Assembly: GCA_032622095.1 (NCBI GenBank)
Contig: CP136061.1
Location: 230,950,944-231,014,943 of the forward strand
DNA from: Siphonodentalium dalli
Lineage: Eukaryota > Mollusca > Scaphopoda > Gadilida > Siphonodentaliidae
Direction of reading: 5' to 3'
DNA length: 64,000 nt
Part shown: positions 44,949 to 55,900 of the stretch, one piece after another
Position numbering within the stretch: position 1 is the stretch's first letter
How the letters are laid out: each line of letters begins with the position of its first letter
The notes under the pieces: model-generated
What the model saw: only the letters and a program-made list of their open reading frames with translations
Told to the model about the DNA's origin: nothing
Database searches by the model: none
Position numbers and translations under genes: made by a program

Positions 44949-47103
44949 GGGCCCTGTTTCATGAAAGCAACTTATGCCATAGTTGGGACTTAAGATGGTC
45001 ATAAGTTCAAACTTCAGTCATAAGTGCGTTTCACGAACAAGGTCTTAACTTAAGATGGTCTTAACTTTGGTCTTAACTTTAAGACTGCTGTGAGGTGTCA
45101 TAAGATAATCTTAAAGTTAAGACCCACGTGATAAGTGGCATATCAATCACAAGTATGGCGGCCTATGTTATTTTGTATTTACGGAGATATCTGTACATTG
45201 TCTGGGTGGGCAATTCGTCGTCTGGTATACAGGGTCGTGGCTACAGAATGAGAGGGGGTGTTCGCCTCGAAATGTCCAACTACACCCCCTTAAACAACAC
45301 CAAATTCTCTTTGGGTTTAAACATTCCAACTGATACCTCAAACATTCCAAAACCAAAGTTTGGAGAGGGCAACCCCTCCCCCACCGTATAACCATAGGGT
45401 TAATTTGGTAAAAAACAATTCAGAGTACAGACTTATCATCAGGGACGTGGCGAATGGGGTTTGTGTGTTGTCTACCCCCCCCCCCCCCACCCCATGTTTA
45501 GCAATTGGAAATTTCATGCCCGACAAGAACATTAATCGTCCACTATATATAGGTTTCAATTGTTTGAATTTCTAACTAGTAAAGGAATGTGTTGTTTTAG
45601 ACAAACAGCAGCAACCGAAAATCACCAACTTTAGGGGCGTCAGGTTAGAAATTTCGAACTGTTGGAATATTTGAGATACCAATTGGAAAGTTTAAATCCA
45701 ACGGGTGGGGTGGACATGGCATTTCGCGAACATAGAAGTTTGGCCCGGTTCAATTAAGGGGCGGGTGCAGTTGGAAATTGCACGATGTACCCCCCCCCCC
45801 CCCCCACAGAGACCAACTAGCCACCCCGAGCCTCGTCGAATGTAGGATATAGTCAATTATCAGCTGCGTATGTGACCTATAGATAATATATATTATAAAA
45901 TTGTATTACCCACGAATTAAACTTTTGATAAGAATTATGGCCTAGCTCAAAGCTCACAATCTCCTCTATGTTATTCCATGTGTGTGTGGGAGATGGGGTA
46001 AAATGAGATCAATTAATGTATTGATTCTTTCCTCTTTCCAAATTTCCGTCGGCTGTTTACAAAGCAGATATGTCATATAGGAAAGGTAACACAAACGCTC
46101 TTTATCAAAATATGTTTTAGAAATAGTGACAATTTTCTATAGAGAATATTATTTTTATTGAGTTTATGCCCACGCCCATATGTCGTGATTGTCAAGGCTG
46201 TCCAAATTGTTGTCATGTTTTTTTGTTGCAGGGGTGGGATGACCGTTGTACAGCATACTGTATATATGATATACACACCCGTAACGATGACACCCCTTAA
46301 TACGAGTGTGCTAACGAAAACGTAGTTTTATATATATATCCATGGTATGACAACCGCATAAAACATCTGCATAAAAATATTAAAAAAGTTACTCTAACAA
46401 ATATTTTTCATTTCCCTTTGAATCGAAAAATGACCTATGTGTGTCCTGATGACATCGCCGATTTATTTAGATTCTTGCTACACGTAGAGAGCGGTGGTCG
46501 ATAATATACGAGTTATGTCGGCTCACATAAAAAATCGCCTCCTGATCATTGCTCTCAGCTGATTAACTCGGCGTGAATGCATGGTCGCAGTCATGCATCG
46601 ATCCATATAATTATATTGTCTTATTTCTGACACCGCCACTCGTCAGTAAACGCAAAACTCGTAATTTCAAGAGCCTGCGATGTACTCATGTTCGAATTCA
46701 CATCGTGGAACTCATACAAGTCTAAGATCCATATGCGAATATAAGGCCATGCATTGGCTATAGACACTAAGATACATGCGCTGATTCGCCCACCCCACCC
46801 CAGCCGCTATCCAGCATCCCTGTCACACAATAATGTCAACTCGGACTCGGCTCTTTCTCGATAACCTCTCAATGCCGTACATAAAGATTGCACAAGCCCA
46901 CATTTTTTCGTTCCGGACTGTAGAAAATTGTCGATAACCAGTCTAAATGAGCGGGAACTTAACTTACTACTTAAGTAGGACTTAATCTTGTTTTGTGAAA
47001 CGCGTTCTTGAAACGGAAAAGTTACATCATAAGATCCACCTTAGATCTTAGATAAAGTCCATCTTAAGATAATCTTATGACCTTGCGTCATGAAACAGGC
47101 CCC
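44949..47103. mobile_element. 2.15-kb TIR element with GGGCCCTGTTTCATGA ends
   Basis: The left end GGGCCCTGTTTCATGAAAGC and the inverse of the right end, GGGGCCTGTTTCATGACGCA, match with one small gap. Subterminal repeats of CTTAACTTTAAGA and ATCTTAAGATAATC type occur at both sides. Ends of the GGGCCTGTTTCA type are familiar from PIF/Harbinger and ISL2EU-related elements of marine invertebrates. A short frame MAAYVILYLRRYLYIVWVG at about 45155 could be a transposase N-terminus remnant. The interior is otherwise non-coding and has two long poly-C tracts. Confidence 0.7.
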
Positions 47104-47531
47104 AGGACTAGCTATGCTATCAACAACTGTCTATAGTAGAATTAGTCTTTGTATCACAGGCCGGTTAAAATGTTAAACCGTTGATTTATCAAATTGGGTG
47201 CAGATTGGTGAATGTTTGCGGCGTATACATTAAGATTTTTGTACAGATGAGTGTGTGGCGGAGCTACACAATTACAGTCAATCTGATGGAGTTCAAGAGT
47301 TTAACTGGATATACACCGAGCGGAATTCTTCATTGGAAATGGCTTAAAGTTCTTGTCTGCACTTATGCAGAAGCTGTGCTTAGGCTTAACTTAAAAATTA
47401 GATGAAGAAAAACCCTCACTTCAACTACATATATAAACGATAATTATAAGTATTCCACGCACGTCTTCGCAATATCTTAAGTGACTTAAAACGCGCATAG
47501 ATTTCAGAATTACATCTCTACCACCAATATA

Positions 47532-47800
47532 TGCAGGCCTCGGTGGCCCAGTCGCTAAGGAGTACAGCCCATGCCGCCTCGACCTTCAGCTGGCGATGTT
47601 TCCATCGTGTATAGTTTGTAATTCGAAATCGTTATCTGGTGGAGTTGCCAATTACTCGCCGATGGCCGGTGGTTTGCCGCACATGGTCGACGAGTTTATC
47701 AGCCATTGAAACCACTGATAGATTAGCCTCCACCTCTTAAACTGGCAACTGTTGTGTTATTACGGAAAGCGACATTAAATTAACCATAATTAATAAAACA
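47532..47800 (+). repeat. tRNA-derived SINE
   Basis: AGGCCTCGGTGGCCCAGTCG followed by CTAAGGAGTACAGCC is a tRNA-like box A region, and GTAATTCGAAATCG is a degraded box B. The 3' part (CACTGATAGATTAGCCTCCA to GGAAAGCGACATTAAATTAA) is the tail type common in metazoan tRNA-derived SINEs. It is not a functional tRNA because no cloverleaf anticodon arm can be made from it. Confidence 0.75.
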
Positions 47801-47899
47801 ACCAATCGCTGTAAATCCGAATAAATAGATGCCACATCATTATTTGTTCCAATGTCAGTATCAGTGAGTATACACATACCAATTATGATCGGCAAAGTG

Positions 47900-48193
47900 A
47901 CACTAACTTCCATAACAACGTGTGTAACAGTAATTTTCCAGCAGTTTTCAATTGTTCTCACATAAGTGAAACAAAAGCTCTTTATTTCGACCATCATATC
48001 AGGAATATACTAACAAGGAACGCTCTGTTCTGTTCCATGCGTGCATATGGCTGTTTTGTTCGCGCCCCAAGCATCGTATTTAAAGCTGTATTGTGTATGA
48101 CTTCTGGGACATATAATGCTCATAGAAAGGTACATCTGGTATTTATCGACCTTTATCGACGACACCGGGAAAAATTAAAAAGCGAATATTATT
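47900..48193 (-). repeat. ~410-bp dispersed repeat, minus copy
   Basis: The reverse complement reads AATATTCGCTTTTTAATTT, CATTATATGTCCCAGA, TATTCCTGATATGATGGTCG and AATAAAGAGCTTTTGTTTCA, colinear with copies at 44.5 and 54.4 kb. The plus-strand ORF spanning it (47920-48195) is therefore not a gene. Confidence 0.75.
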
Positions 48194-48271
48194 AAGTGTA
48201 TTTTGGAGCTCAAACCGCCATGCGTGGCTTTAATCTCTCAAAAGCATTAATATCCATTCTTTTCCATCCCC

Positions 48272-48715
48272 TTAAAGGTACTCAATCCGATTCGATCGTC
48301 TCCATATCATGAGATTCCAACAACAACAACATTTTTTGAAATGCCGCTTCAGTTATCAGAATCGATGAATTACCCAAAAATAATGATAACCACAGTCAAC
48401 TATATAGTATAAAATTCCAACACCTATTATTTATCAACATTTTGTTCAATGAAATTTGGTCGGTTTGTCAAATATCTGACACAAAAGCCACTTGATTTTA
48501 GAATTATCCATTTTAACTCCCAATTTGGTCCGAGATCGTCTCCTCGTCGACTTTTTACCAGGCCACTAAAAAGTACCGGTGGTGAAAAATAATATATTTC
48601 AAAAATTGATATCTGATAACTCTGAGCTATGATGGGTGAGTTCCTCAACTCGATTCAAATACATTTTACCCCGAAGCCAAAGAAATAGTAATTTTCGAAC
48701 GTTAATTCGGATTAT
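48272..48715. repeat. Dispersed repeat related to the 9.96-kb spacer
   Basis: The left end AAAGGTACTCAATCCGATTC is the inverse of the end seen at about 10076-10092. The right part 48599-48715 is colinear with 9960-10080. The arrangement suggests a TIR element of about 440 bp, but its right terminus is too diverged to define. Confidence 0.6.
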
Positions 48716-50411
48716 GCATCGATAATAAGTGTTCAGACTCCATGGGCAATGAAGATATATGTGCGATTCAAGCGTTTTCGCATGATAGATTTGGAGAAAT
48801 TCCCTTTTGAAAATGGCTTGCAGTTCTTGCATGGTTGTATGTGCCTCAAGTGATCTTGGTTTTACGACTACTGATCTACTGGCAGTATATAACATGGATG
48901 ACAATTGCGCTGAAAGAATTTTAATTATTGGGATCTATATTAGTTCATTAGTCAGGATGTAATTGCAATTTTACAGCGGTAATACTACAAAAGAAACGAA
49001 TTATCGACAACCATCAATAATTGAGGTTGTACAATTGTAAAACATTTTATAGATTAATACGGTGGTGGGTATTAATTATGCACACACAATATATCAAGAG
49101 GGTTTGTGGTATTCGATCTTCCGAATGTACTTTGCAATGTAGTATCAATCACCTATTTCCGAAATAGCAAATGCCATGTATGTGTCCCCACTCAGGACCG
49201 CAGAATGGGTGACCCGTAAAAGGTTTGTTACTTAAATGTTCACCTTTTAAATTCCACAATGCAACGTGGGAAAGTGTGCATGCTGTGACATCTTCATTTT
49301 GTTGCGTAATTATTTAGTGCCAACCAAGAAATACGTTATGAGTGTAGTGTAACCCGTTCAAATAGATCAAGAATTATTAAATAGTAATTAATGTCTCAGA
49401 CGCCGAAGCATTGTGCTTATTTTGTCAATGTGGGAGAATACAATTGAAAACTGATAATGTAGTATACAATGACCATTTTTTTCGAAACAGATCAATGTTT
49501 TGTGAATATAACTGGTCATATGAACATCTCCATAAAATTCCAGTCGTCCTTTTTTTTTAAATACTTCCTTATTTCTATCTATTTTCTCGAAAACTCGCCA
49601 TTTTTATTTTAACCGTGGACAGGGGGAGTTGTGCATGTGTGTAAAGTGGTTAACAGTTATACATGTCATACTTAGCACAACATGAACTAGCAATTTCAGA
49701 TAGGTTGAACTATTTTGATTGTTTGATTTCCCAACCAATAGTTGTTGTAAAATTGATTGTTTTAGACCAAAATCGTATTTTCCTACTCTCAGTAAATTTG
49801 TTGGACTGAACATGCCATCAGATGGAACATTTCCATCCCCGGGGTTGGAAAGTTCGAGACCTAGGGGAAATACGAAGGGAATTTCCCAGACCTGGCACTT
49901 TTGGTCAGGGGGTGTAGTTGGACTCTCCCGCAATATGGACCCTTTGTCCAAGATCATGGTCGTGCATCATGTTACGCCCCGATAATCGAATAGGAACACT
50001 ACTCATAATACCGCAATCAATTCATGTTGTCAGCGAGATAGTAAAAATGCTGGAATTCGGTATTTTCACGAAAAATAAATGTGTGTTTACTACGTGATAA
50101 TTAAGATATAAATCATAGATACGGAACTGTGTTCTTTATCAAAAATCACTAATTGCTAAAATCGACCACCATTCCGGAAGCCCCCAGCTTTGCATAAGCC
50201 ACGAATCAGCACCGTCTTTTGGTTCGTACTGGCTGCGCCCGTATTGAATTATTTTAATAGCTTTATGCGCGATGGCATCAAGGATCACCTCAAATTGAAC
50301 AGTGACTCAATTTGAGTTCGTAACAAGACTTTTGTGAGAAACAACATATAGGATTAAAAACGCCTTAAATATATAAGACTAGTCAAGAATGAATATTTTA
50401 TGTGTACAATA
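48716..50411. other. No gene seen
   Basis: Non-coding AT-rich sequence. Around 49640-49980 it carries TTCCAACNNTTG-like words also present near 36, 38 and 45 kb, probably remains of one repeat family. Confidence 0.4.
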
Positions 50412-51100
50412 ACATTATAGATAACATTAATATTTATCGACAACATTCACATATTTTCTCTGCTGTTATAATCGTAACATCAGACACATATAATGTATCA
50501 CCCGTATATTGACCCCTCTTTCATTATAATATCGACTAATTTAATGTTGCAAATTTCAAATAGTGTAGACACATGTAATTAATTTCATATAGTTGATATA
50601 CATTAAAATGGCATCCAATTGAACTCATATAATACAGGAGATGTCCAGTCAGATTCGATACCACACAGTTCCCCGTAGTCTACAAATGTTCACACCCTGG
50701 CTAAGTGGCTCTGCTTATTTTCTATAATCATGCCAGTCGGTCATGCTGAATTTCTATTATGTTAGTCGGTCATGTTTAATTGCTATGATGCTGTTGCAGC
50801 AAAGCGATTATATTAAGAAAACATACCGTTGTTTTTTATAACGTTATAATTTTTGTGGTGTGTTTCTAATCAGCGATTTGAGTAAAATACAGTGCCTATA
50901 CGGAACAGTCAGGAACTTATGTATATTTTCATATAGCCCTGATGTTTGCAAAACTATAGGATTCGCCATATTGATTATGACCGGTTTGCGAAATAACATA
51001 AAAGTCTCTAAAACAATTATCATCAACAAGTTCATGGAAAAAATAGATTATCTTTGTTCTTATTTGAAATATTAATAACTCTCCAATAATGAGATTTCGA
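50412..51100 (+). repeat. Tandem duplication, unit 1
   Basis: GTTATAATCGTAACATCAGA, CATTAAAATGGCATCCAATT, TTCACACCCTGGCTAAGTGG and AATAATGAGATTTCG recur in the same order at 51189-51797. Unit 1 holds about 80 bp more than unit 2. Non-coding. Confidence 0.9.
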
Positions 51101-51129
51101 ATTTCAAAACCATTGTTATATGTAACATC

Positions 51130-51172
51130 CAGCCAATTTCACCAATTTGAATTTAGCTGGTCCTTCGCATGC
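51130..51172 (-). pseudogene. Relic of the lectin gene's last exon
   Basis: The minus strand encodes ACEGPAKFKLVKLA, nearly the same as the C-terminus SEGPATFKLVILA of the lectin/PAN gene, and the nucleotides match 52665-52710. It sits about 1.5 kb downstream of the real last exon, between the two tandem units. It is a truncated duplicate of that exon's end. Confidence 0.75.
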
Positions 51173-51188
51173 AGTACATGTACAGTAA

Positions 51189-51797
51189 TATAATAGATAA
51201 CATTAACATATTTATAAACAACATTCACGTTTTTCTCTGCTGTTATAATCGTAACATCAGACACATAATGTATCACCCGTATATTGACTCCTCTTTTATT
51301 ATAATATCGACTAATCTATTGTTTCAAATTTCAAATAGTGTATACACGTGTAATTAAATATCCAAATTTCATATCGTTGATATACATTAAAATGGCATCC
51401 AATTGAACTGATATAATACAGGAATACCAAGTACAGACAATGATGATAAGATGTCCATTCAGATTCGACACTACACGGTGCCCGTAGTCTACAAATGTTC
51501 ACACCCTGGCTAAGTGGCTAATTTGCTATAATCATGCCAGTTGGTCATGCTGAATTTCTATGATGTTAGTCGGTCATGTTTAATTGCTATGATGCTGATA
51601 GAAAACGTACCGTTATTTTTATAACGTTATCATTTTGGTGGTGTGTTTCTAATCTGAGCGATTTGGGTAAAAGCCAGTGCGTTAACATAACATAATAGTC
51701 TGTAAAACAATTATCATCAACAAGTACATGGAAAAATAGATTAACTTTGTTCTTATTTGAAATATTAATAACTTTCCAATAATGAGATTTCGTTACA
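51189..51797 (+). repeat. Tandem duplication, unit 2
   Basis: Second, slightly shortened copy of 50412-51100. The exon relic at 51130-51172 lies directly at the junction between the units. Confidence 0.9.
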
Positions 51798-52022
51798 GTG
51801 GAATTACTCATAAAAGTCCAATTAGTCCAATAAGATTCCAAAGTTTAATCAAAACTTGACGGTAAACATTGGAAAAGGTCAAATCATTGAAAAACATTCA
51901 GACCAAAATATTTGAACTTAATAAACGATTAGCGATGTATGTTGTCAAATCACTGTAACAGTCTACAGTATCATTGGTTTCAACACGCGAAATGTGATTA
52001 ATTACAGACTTATATATGTTTT
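51798..52022. other. Short unassigned gap
   Basis: Nothing recognised; AT-rich. Confidence 0.4.
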
Positions 52023-52582
52023 TATACGCCCGTTTGAAGAAAAGAAAACGGTCGTATTATGTAAATGGGTTGTCCGTCCGTCCGTCGTCCGTCTGTCGTC
52101 CGTCCGCCCGCTTTTTGTTTCCGGATGATAACTTTTTGAATCGAGTGAACTAAACCAAATTTGGTATGTTAGTTTACCACTCCAAAATACAGATCAAGTT
52201 CTAATATGGGTTTCGTCCGCATGATTTTGACTGAGTTATGTCCCTTTTCGACTTAGATTTTACCTGATTAGCGGTTTCCGGATGATAACTTTAGATTGAA
52301 TCAAGTGAACTAAACCAAATTTGGTATGTTAGTTTACCACACAAAAATACAGATCAAGTTCGAATATGGGTTTCGTCCGCATGATTTTGACTGGGGTATG
52401 TCCCGTTTTCGACTTAGATTTTACCTGATATGCGGTTTCCAGATGATAACTTTAGATTGAATCGAGTGAACTGAACCAAATTTGGTATACAGATCAAGTT
52501 CAAATATTATTTCGTCTGAAGTTAAAGGTTTCAAACAAATGAATTAAACCTTGCCCCATTCTACTCCAGAAACGGGCGTATT
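52023..52582. mobile_element. TIR repeat with CCGT tract and internal ~159-bp units
   Basis: The ends ATACGCCCGTTT and AAACGGGCGTAT are inverted. After a (CCGT/CTGT) tract at 52070-52110, units start with CCGGATGATAACTTT at 52121, 52278 and 52439 and contain AACTAAACCAAATTTGGTAT and GTTTCGTCCGCATGATTTTG. The third unit is truncated. Repeats of this layout are widespread in marine invertebrates. It lies just downstream of the lectin gene. Confidence 0.82.
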
Positions 52583-52661
52583 ACTTGTTTCCATATGTTC
52601 CCACTGCGATGCCTTCGGCCCCTTTAACTATGGATGATTCAGCGCATTGTTCTGGTGTAAA

Positions 52662-52900
52662 TTAAGCCAATATCACCAATTTGAATGTAGCTGGTCCTTC
52701 GGATGCAGGGACGTTCCCTGCGGTTAGAGTGTATTCTGTGCAGGCGAGTCCTTCGAGGTGGAACCCGACGCATGTCTCGACACTCGCGCATATTGCTGCA
52801 CAGTCTTCCTTGCAAGAAACACCAGCTACGGTTGTTATAGCAGTGAAGTTAGACTTGTAGCTGATCAGATGAGACACGGATTTGTCGACCATCACTTCAC
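52662..52900 (-). CDS. Lectin last exon: PAN/apple-like module
   Basis: The acceptor TTACTTCCACTGTAG precedes GTGAAGTGATGGTC. It codes SHLISYKSNFTAI, CKEDCAAICASVETCVGFHL and LACTEYTL, then FKLVILA and a stop. The five-Cys spacing suits a PAN-like fold that would mediate protein or glycan contacts. Domain naming is from pattern only. Confidence 0.78.
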
Positions 52901-55900
52901 CTACAGTGGAAGTAAAATTAAAATTACATGTATGTCTCATAGGCCAGCTGGACGGATGTGTCATCTCCAGTTTAAACCAGGTTTACGGAAAATTATAGGT
53001 TTAAAGGCACGACCGGCGTTCGTTGCAGAAATATTAATTTTGTTCAAATCGCCATCAACAGAAGGAATATTAAAATATATATAGTTTTTGTTCATAGGCT
53101 AAACATAATCAGCCCGTAAATAGTATATTGTCGTCAAGACGTATGATGGTGTACTTAAACAAGAGCCAGCTCGTGTTGCAGGAGTTTTGCTTCTGTTTAC
53201 ATAACACAGCGCAATTATATTGGTTAATCACACACAAATTATATAACCGCTCTTTATTATTTCCATATCAGGAAAACAGTAACAAACAACGCTCTTTATG
53301 TTTACCATATCCGGATCTAAACAAAAGCCAGGTTCTATAACGTTTTTTTTTTGCTTTTGTTTACATAACAAAGGAAACCATTTGACAATAGCATACTGTT
53401 TATGCCATACTTCTGATTGGTATAAGAACAAAGTCTATCTATATTTTACTATTATTTCTGTTTATGGCGGTTTTTGAGGGAGGTGAATATTTTAACAGCA
53501 TACCCACCGCCAACGCCGCCCGTATCTTTAAACTAAGACCGCATGTATAAGTGACGCATTCGCCACCTCTGTTGTACACCCGGTCGTGTTCATGCTGCGC
53601 CGAAAATTATTTTGGCTAATTGTTTTGACCAATTATAATGTTGTTTTGGCCAAATTAAAAATACTTTGGCCAAATTAAACCCCCATGTTCTTATCTCATA
53701 TTATTTTACTTAACATCTAACATTGTATAGAATTATGTCCACACCTTCTTTAATCCCACCACTGCTACTATACCACTACAAACCATCTACCATTCAGCCT
53801 ATGGCAGACACATAATTCTTTAGTGTTAATCCTCATTACTGTTTTATTACACTTGGTTGATGGTGCACTGCCATGAATGCCCTTTTTTTATCCATAAAAA
53901 TAAACTTGATAAACCATTTTACTATTTGCATTAATAAACCCTTTAGCACAGCATACAGTCCACTTCCCTCATCCGATCATCACTAAACTTCAAATTGATT
54001 TATTATATTTTAATATTCCTTCTGTTGATAAACTTGATTGATTAAGCTGTATCGCCTAATCAATTAGCAGATGATGAAAAACTATACATTTGATTCTCGT
54101 CTCGCTCACGTTACAAAATCAATTTTGGTTTTTGAATTAGATTTTGGGGTAAAAACAGCTTTGGCCAAAAGTTTGGCCAATGAAATTTTGTATGGCCATT
54201 TCGAATAAAAATGGCCATCGACCAATTTGGCCTATAGTGACAACGTGAACCATGCACCCGGTCCAACCATTCCATGGTTTATGTGTAGATAATAGGGGTC
54301 TCTGTAATTCTCGAGCTGAATCGTGGTAGTTGCCTAATACCGACGGTCGCATTATATTGGCAGCGAAAATCAATTAAGATAACATGTTATAATATTCGCT
54401 TGTAAATTTGTCCCGGTATCGAAGTAGGTCAATATATAATTGAACTACCTTTCTACTAGCATGATAATTATGTCCCATAGAGACGCATTGACGTCATAAA
54501 AAAAATGAAACTTTTAACACGATGTTTGCCCCCCCCCCCCCCAAATAAACAGCCATCCCTGTGCATGGCATGGAACGGAAACGAGCGATCCGTGTTAGTC
54601 TATTCCTGATATGGCAGATTTAAAGAGCGTTTGTTTCACTTCCATGCGACAAATTGAAATCAGTTGGAAAATGGCCTTGATCATGGAAAACATTTATGAC
54701 AGCATACGAAGCCGGTATATCAATATTTATTTTATTTGTCAACCTATATAACACATTCTTTCAAATTACGTAGACATAATTTGGAAGCTCGAAAGAGCCA
54801 TGCCCGTTCAAACCGCCAACTAAACCATATCATTTGACGGTTAAGCAAAATGGGATTGCGGGAGGATAGACCTGAGATGACAAAACTGTCTGTTCTGGGC
54901 CGCGATTTACAATTAGTGCACAATTAGTTCAAAGGGTGGGACTGTAAGGTTATAGTGTCGGCTTGAATGTTATAAGTATGCCACCATTGATTCATTCTCA
55001 CACGAGAGTTGTTATAATCGTGCACTTGTTCCCGTTAACATAAACGGGGGTATATTCGGCCTTATTTTGATAATCAAGCCAAGTGAATGACAATCCGTCC
55101 ATATAAAAAGTATGTTAGGTTGTAACCGATAAAAACATTTAAAGATAGTTTCATAGTTTACATATCTTCAACATGTTCGTGATATTCCGCTAGCATTGAA
55201 TCATGTATTTTATAAGCGTTGTTTATCATGATTTTAGGTAATCGTGTAAAAATACTATATCGATTACATTTTTTTTTCGGACCAATTGTTTAACTCGAAT
55301 ACATTTTCAATGCTAATATACGGCATGGGGTATTAGCCAACGATTACACTAGTTTCATTAAATAGTGCGGTATACGCTTTTTTTTGGCGTTATTCGCGAA
55401 CGTGGATACATTGGATGTGGATAAAGCGACCATACTCGATAGATAAGGCGGCCACCATAATAAATCTATTTATTAATTAGCTACGCGTTATCGGCCACAA
55501 TAAGTATAACGCTGCCCGCGTCATAAGTAACACAACGTCGGCCAATAAGTAGAAAACGCGGCCAATAAGTCAAGGTAACGTAAATGACGTCATACGCGAT
55601 TGCAACGTTAACAGGTGAAACTCTCCGGTAATAATTGGCATCCCGTACTAGCTTTGATCATGTCGAACCTCATACAACACAATTCGTCATCGCTAATTAA
55701 TCAAAATACTTATTAATTGGTTGTTTCCATATTGACCGAGTTATGTGGCCTCGGTCTGTCGTATTGGCCTTCGGCCTGCGGCCTCAGGCCAATACGACAG
55801 ACCGAGGACTCATAACTCGGCCAATATGGAAACAACCAATTAATAACATATAATATATGCTCATCTCACCGACTAGACTGAACAATCACTCACCGACTAG

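Noticed and set aside
47532-47610. Possible functional tRNA gene
   Set aside because: Box A is good but box B is degraded, no anticodon stem-loop fits, and a SINE-type tail follows.
47920-48195. Plus ORF of 91 codons
   Set aside because: It lies in an inverted copy of the 410-bp dispersed repeat, whose other copies have no matching frame.
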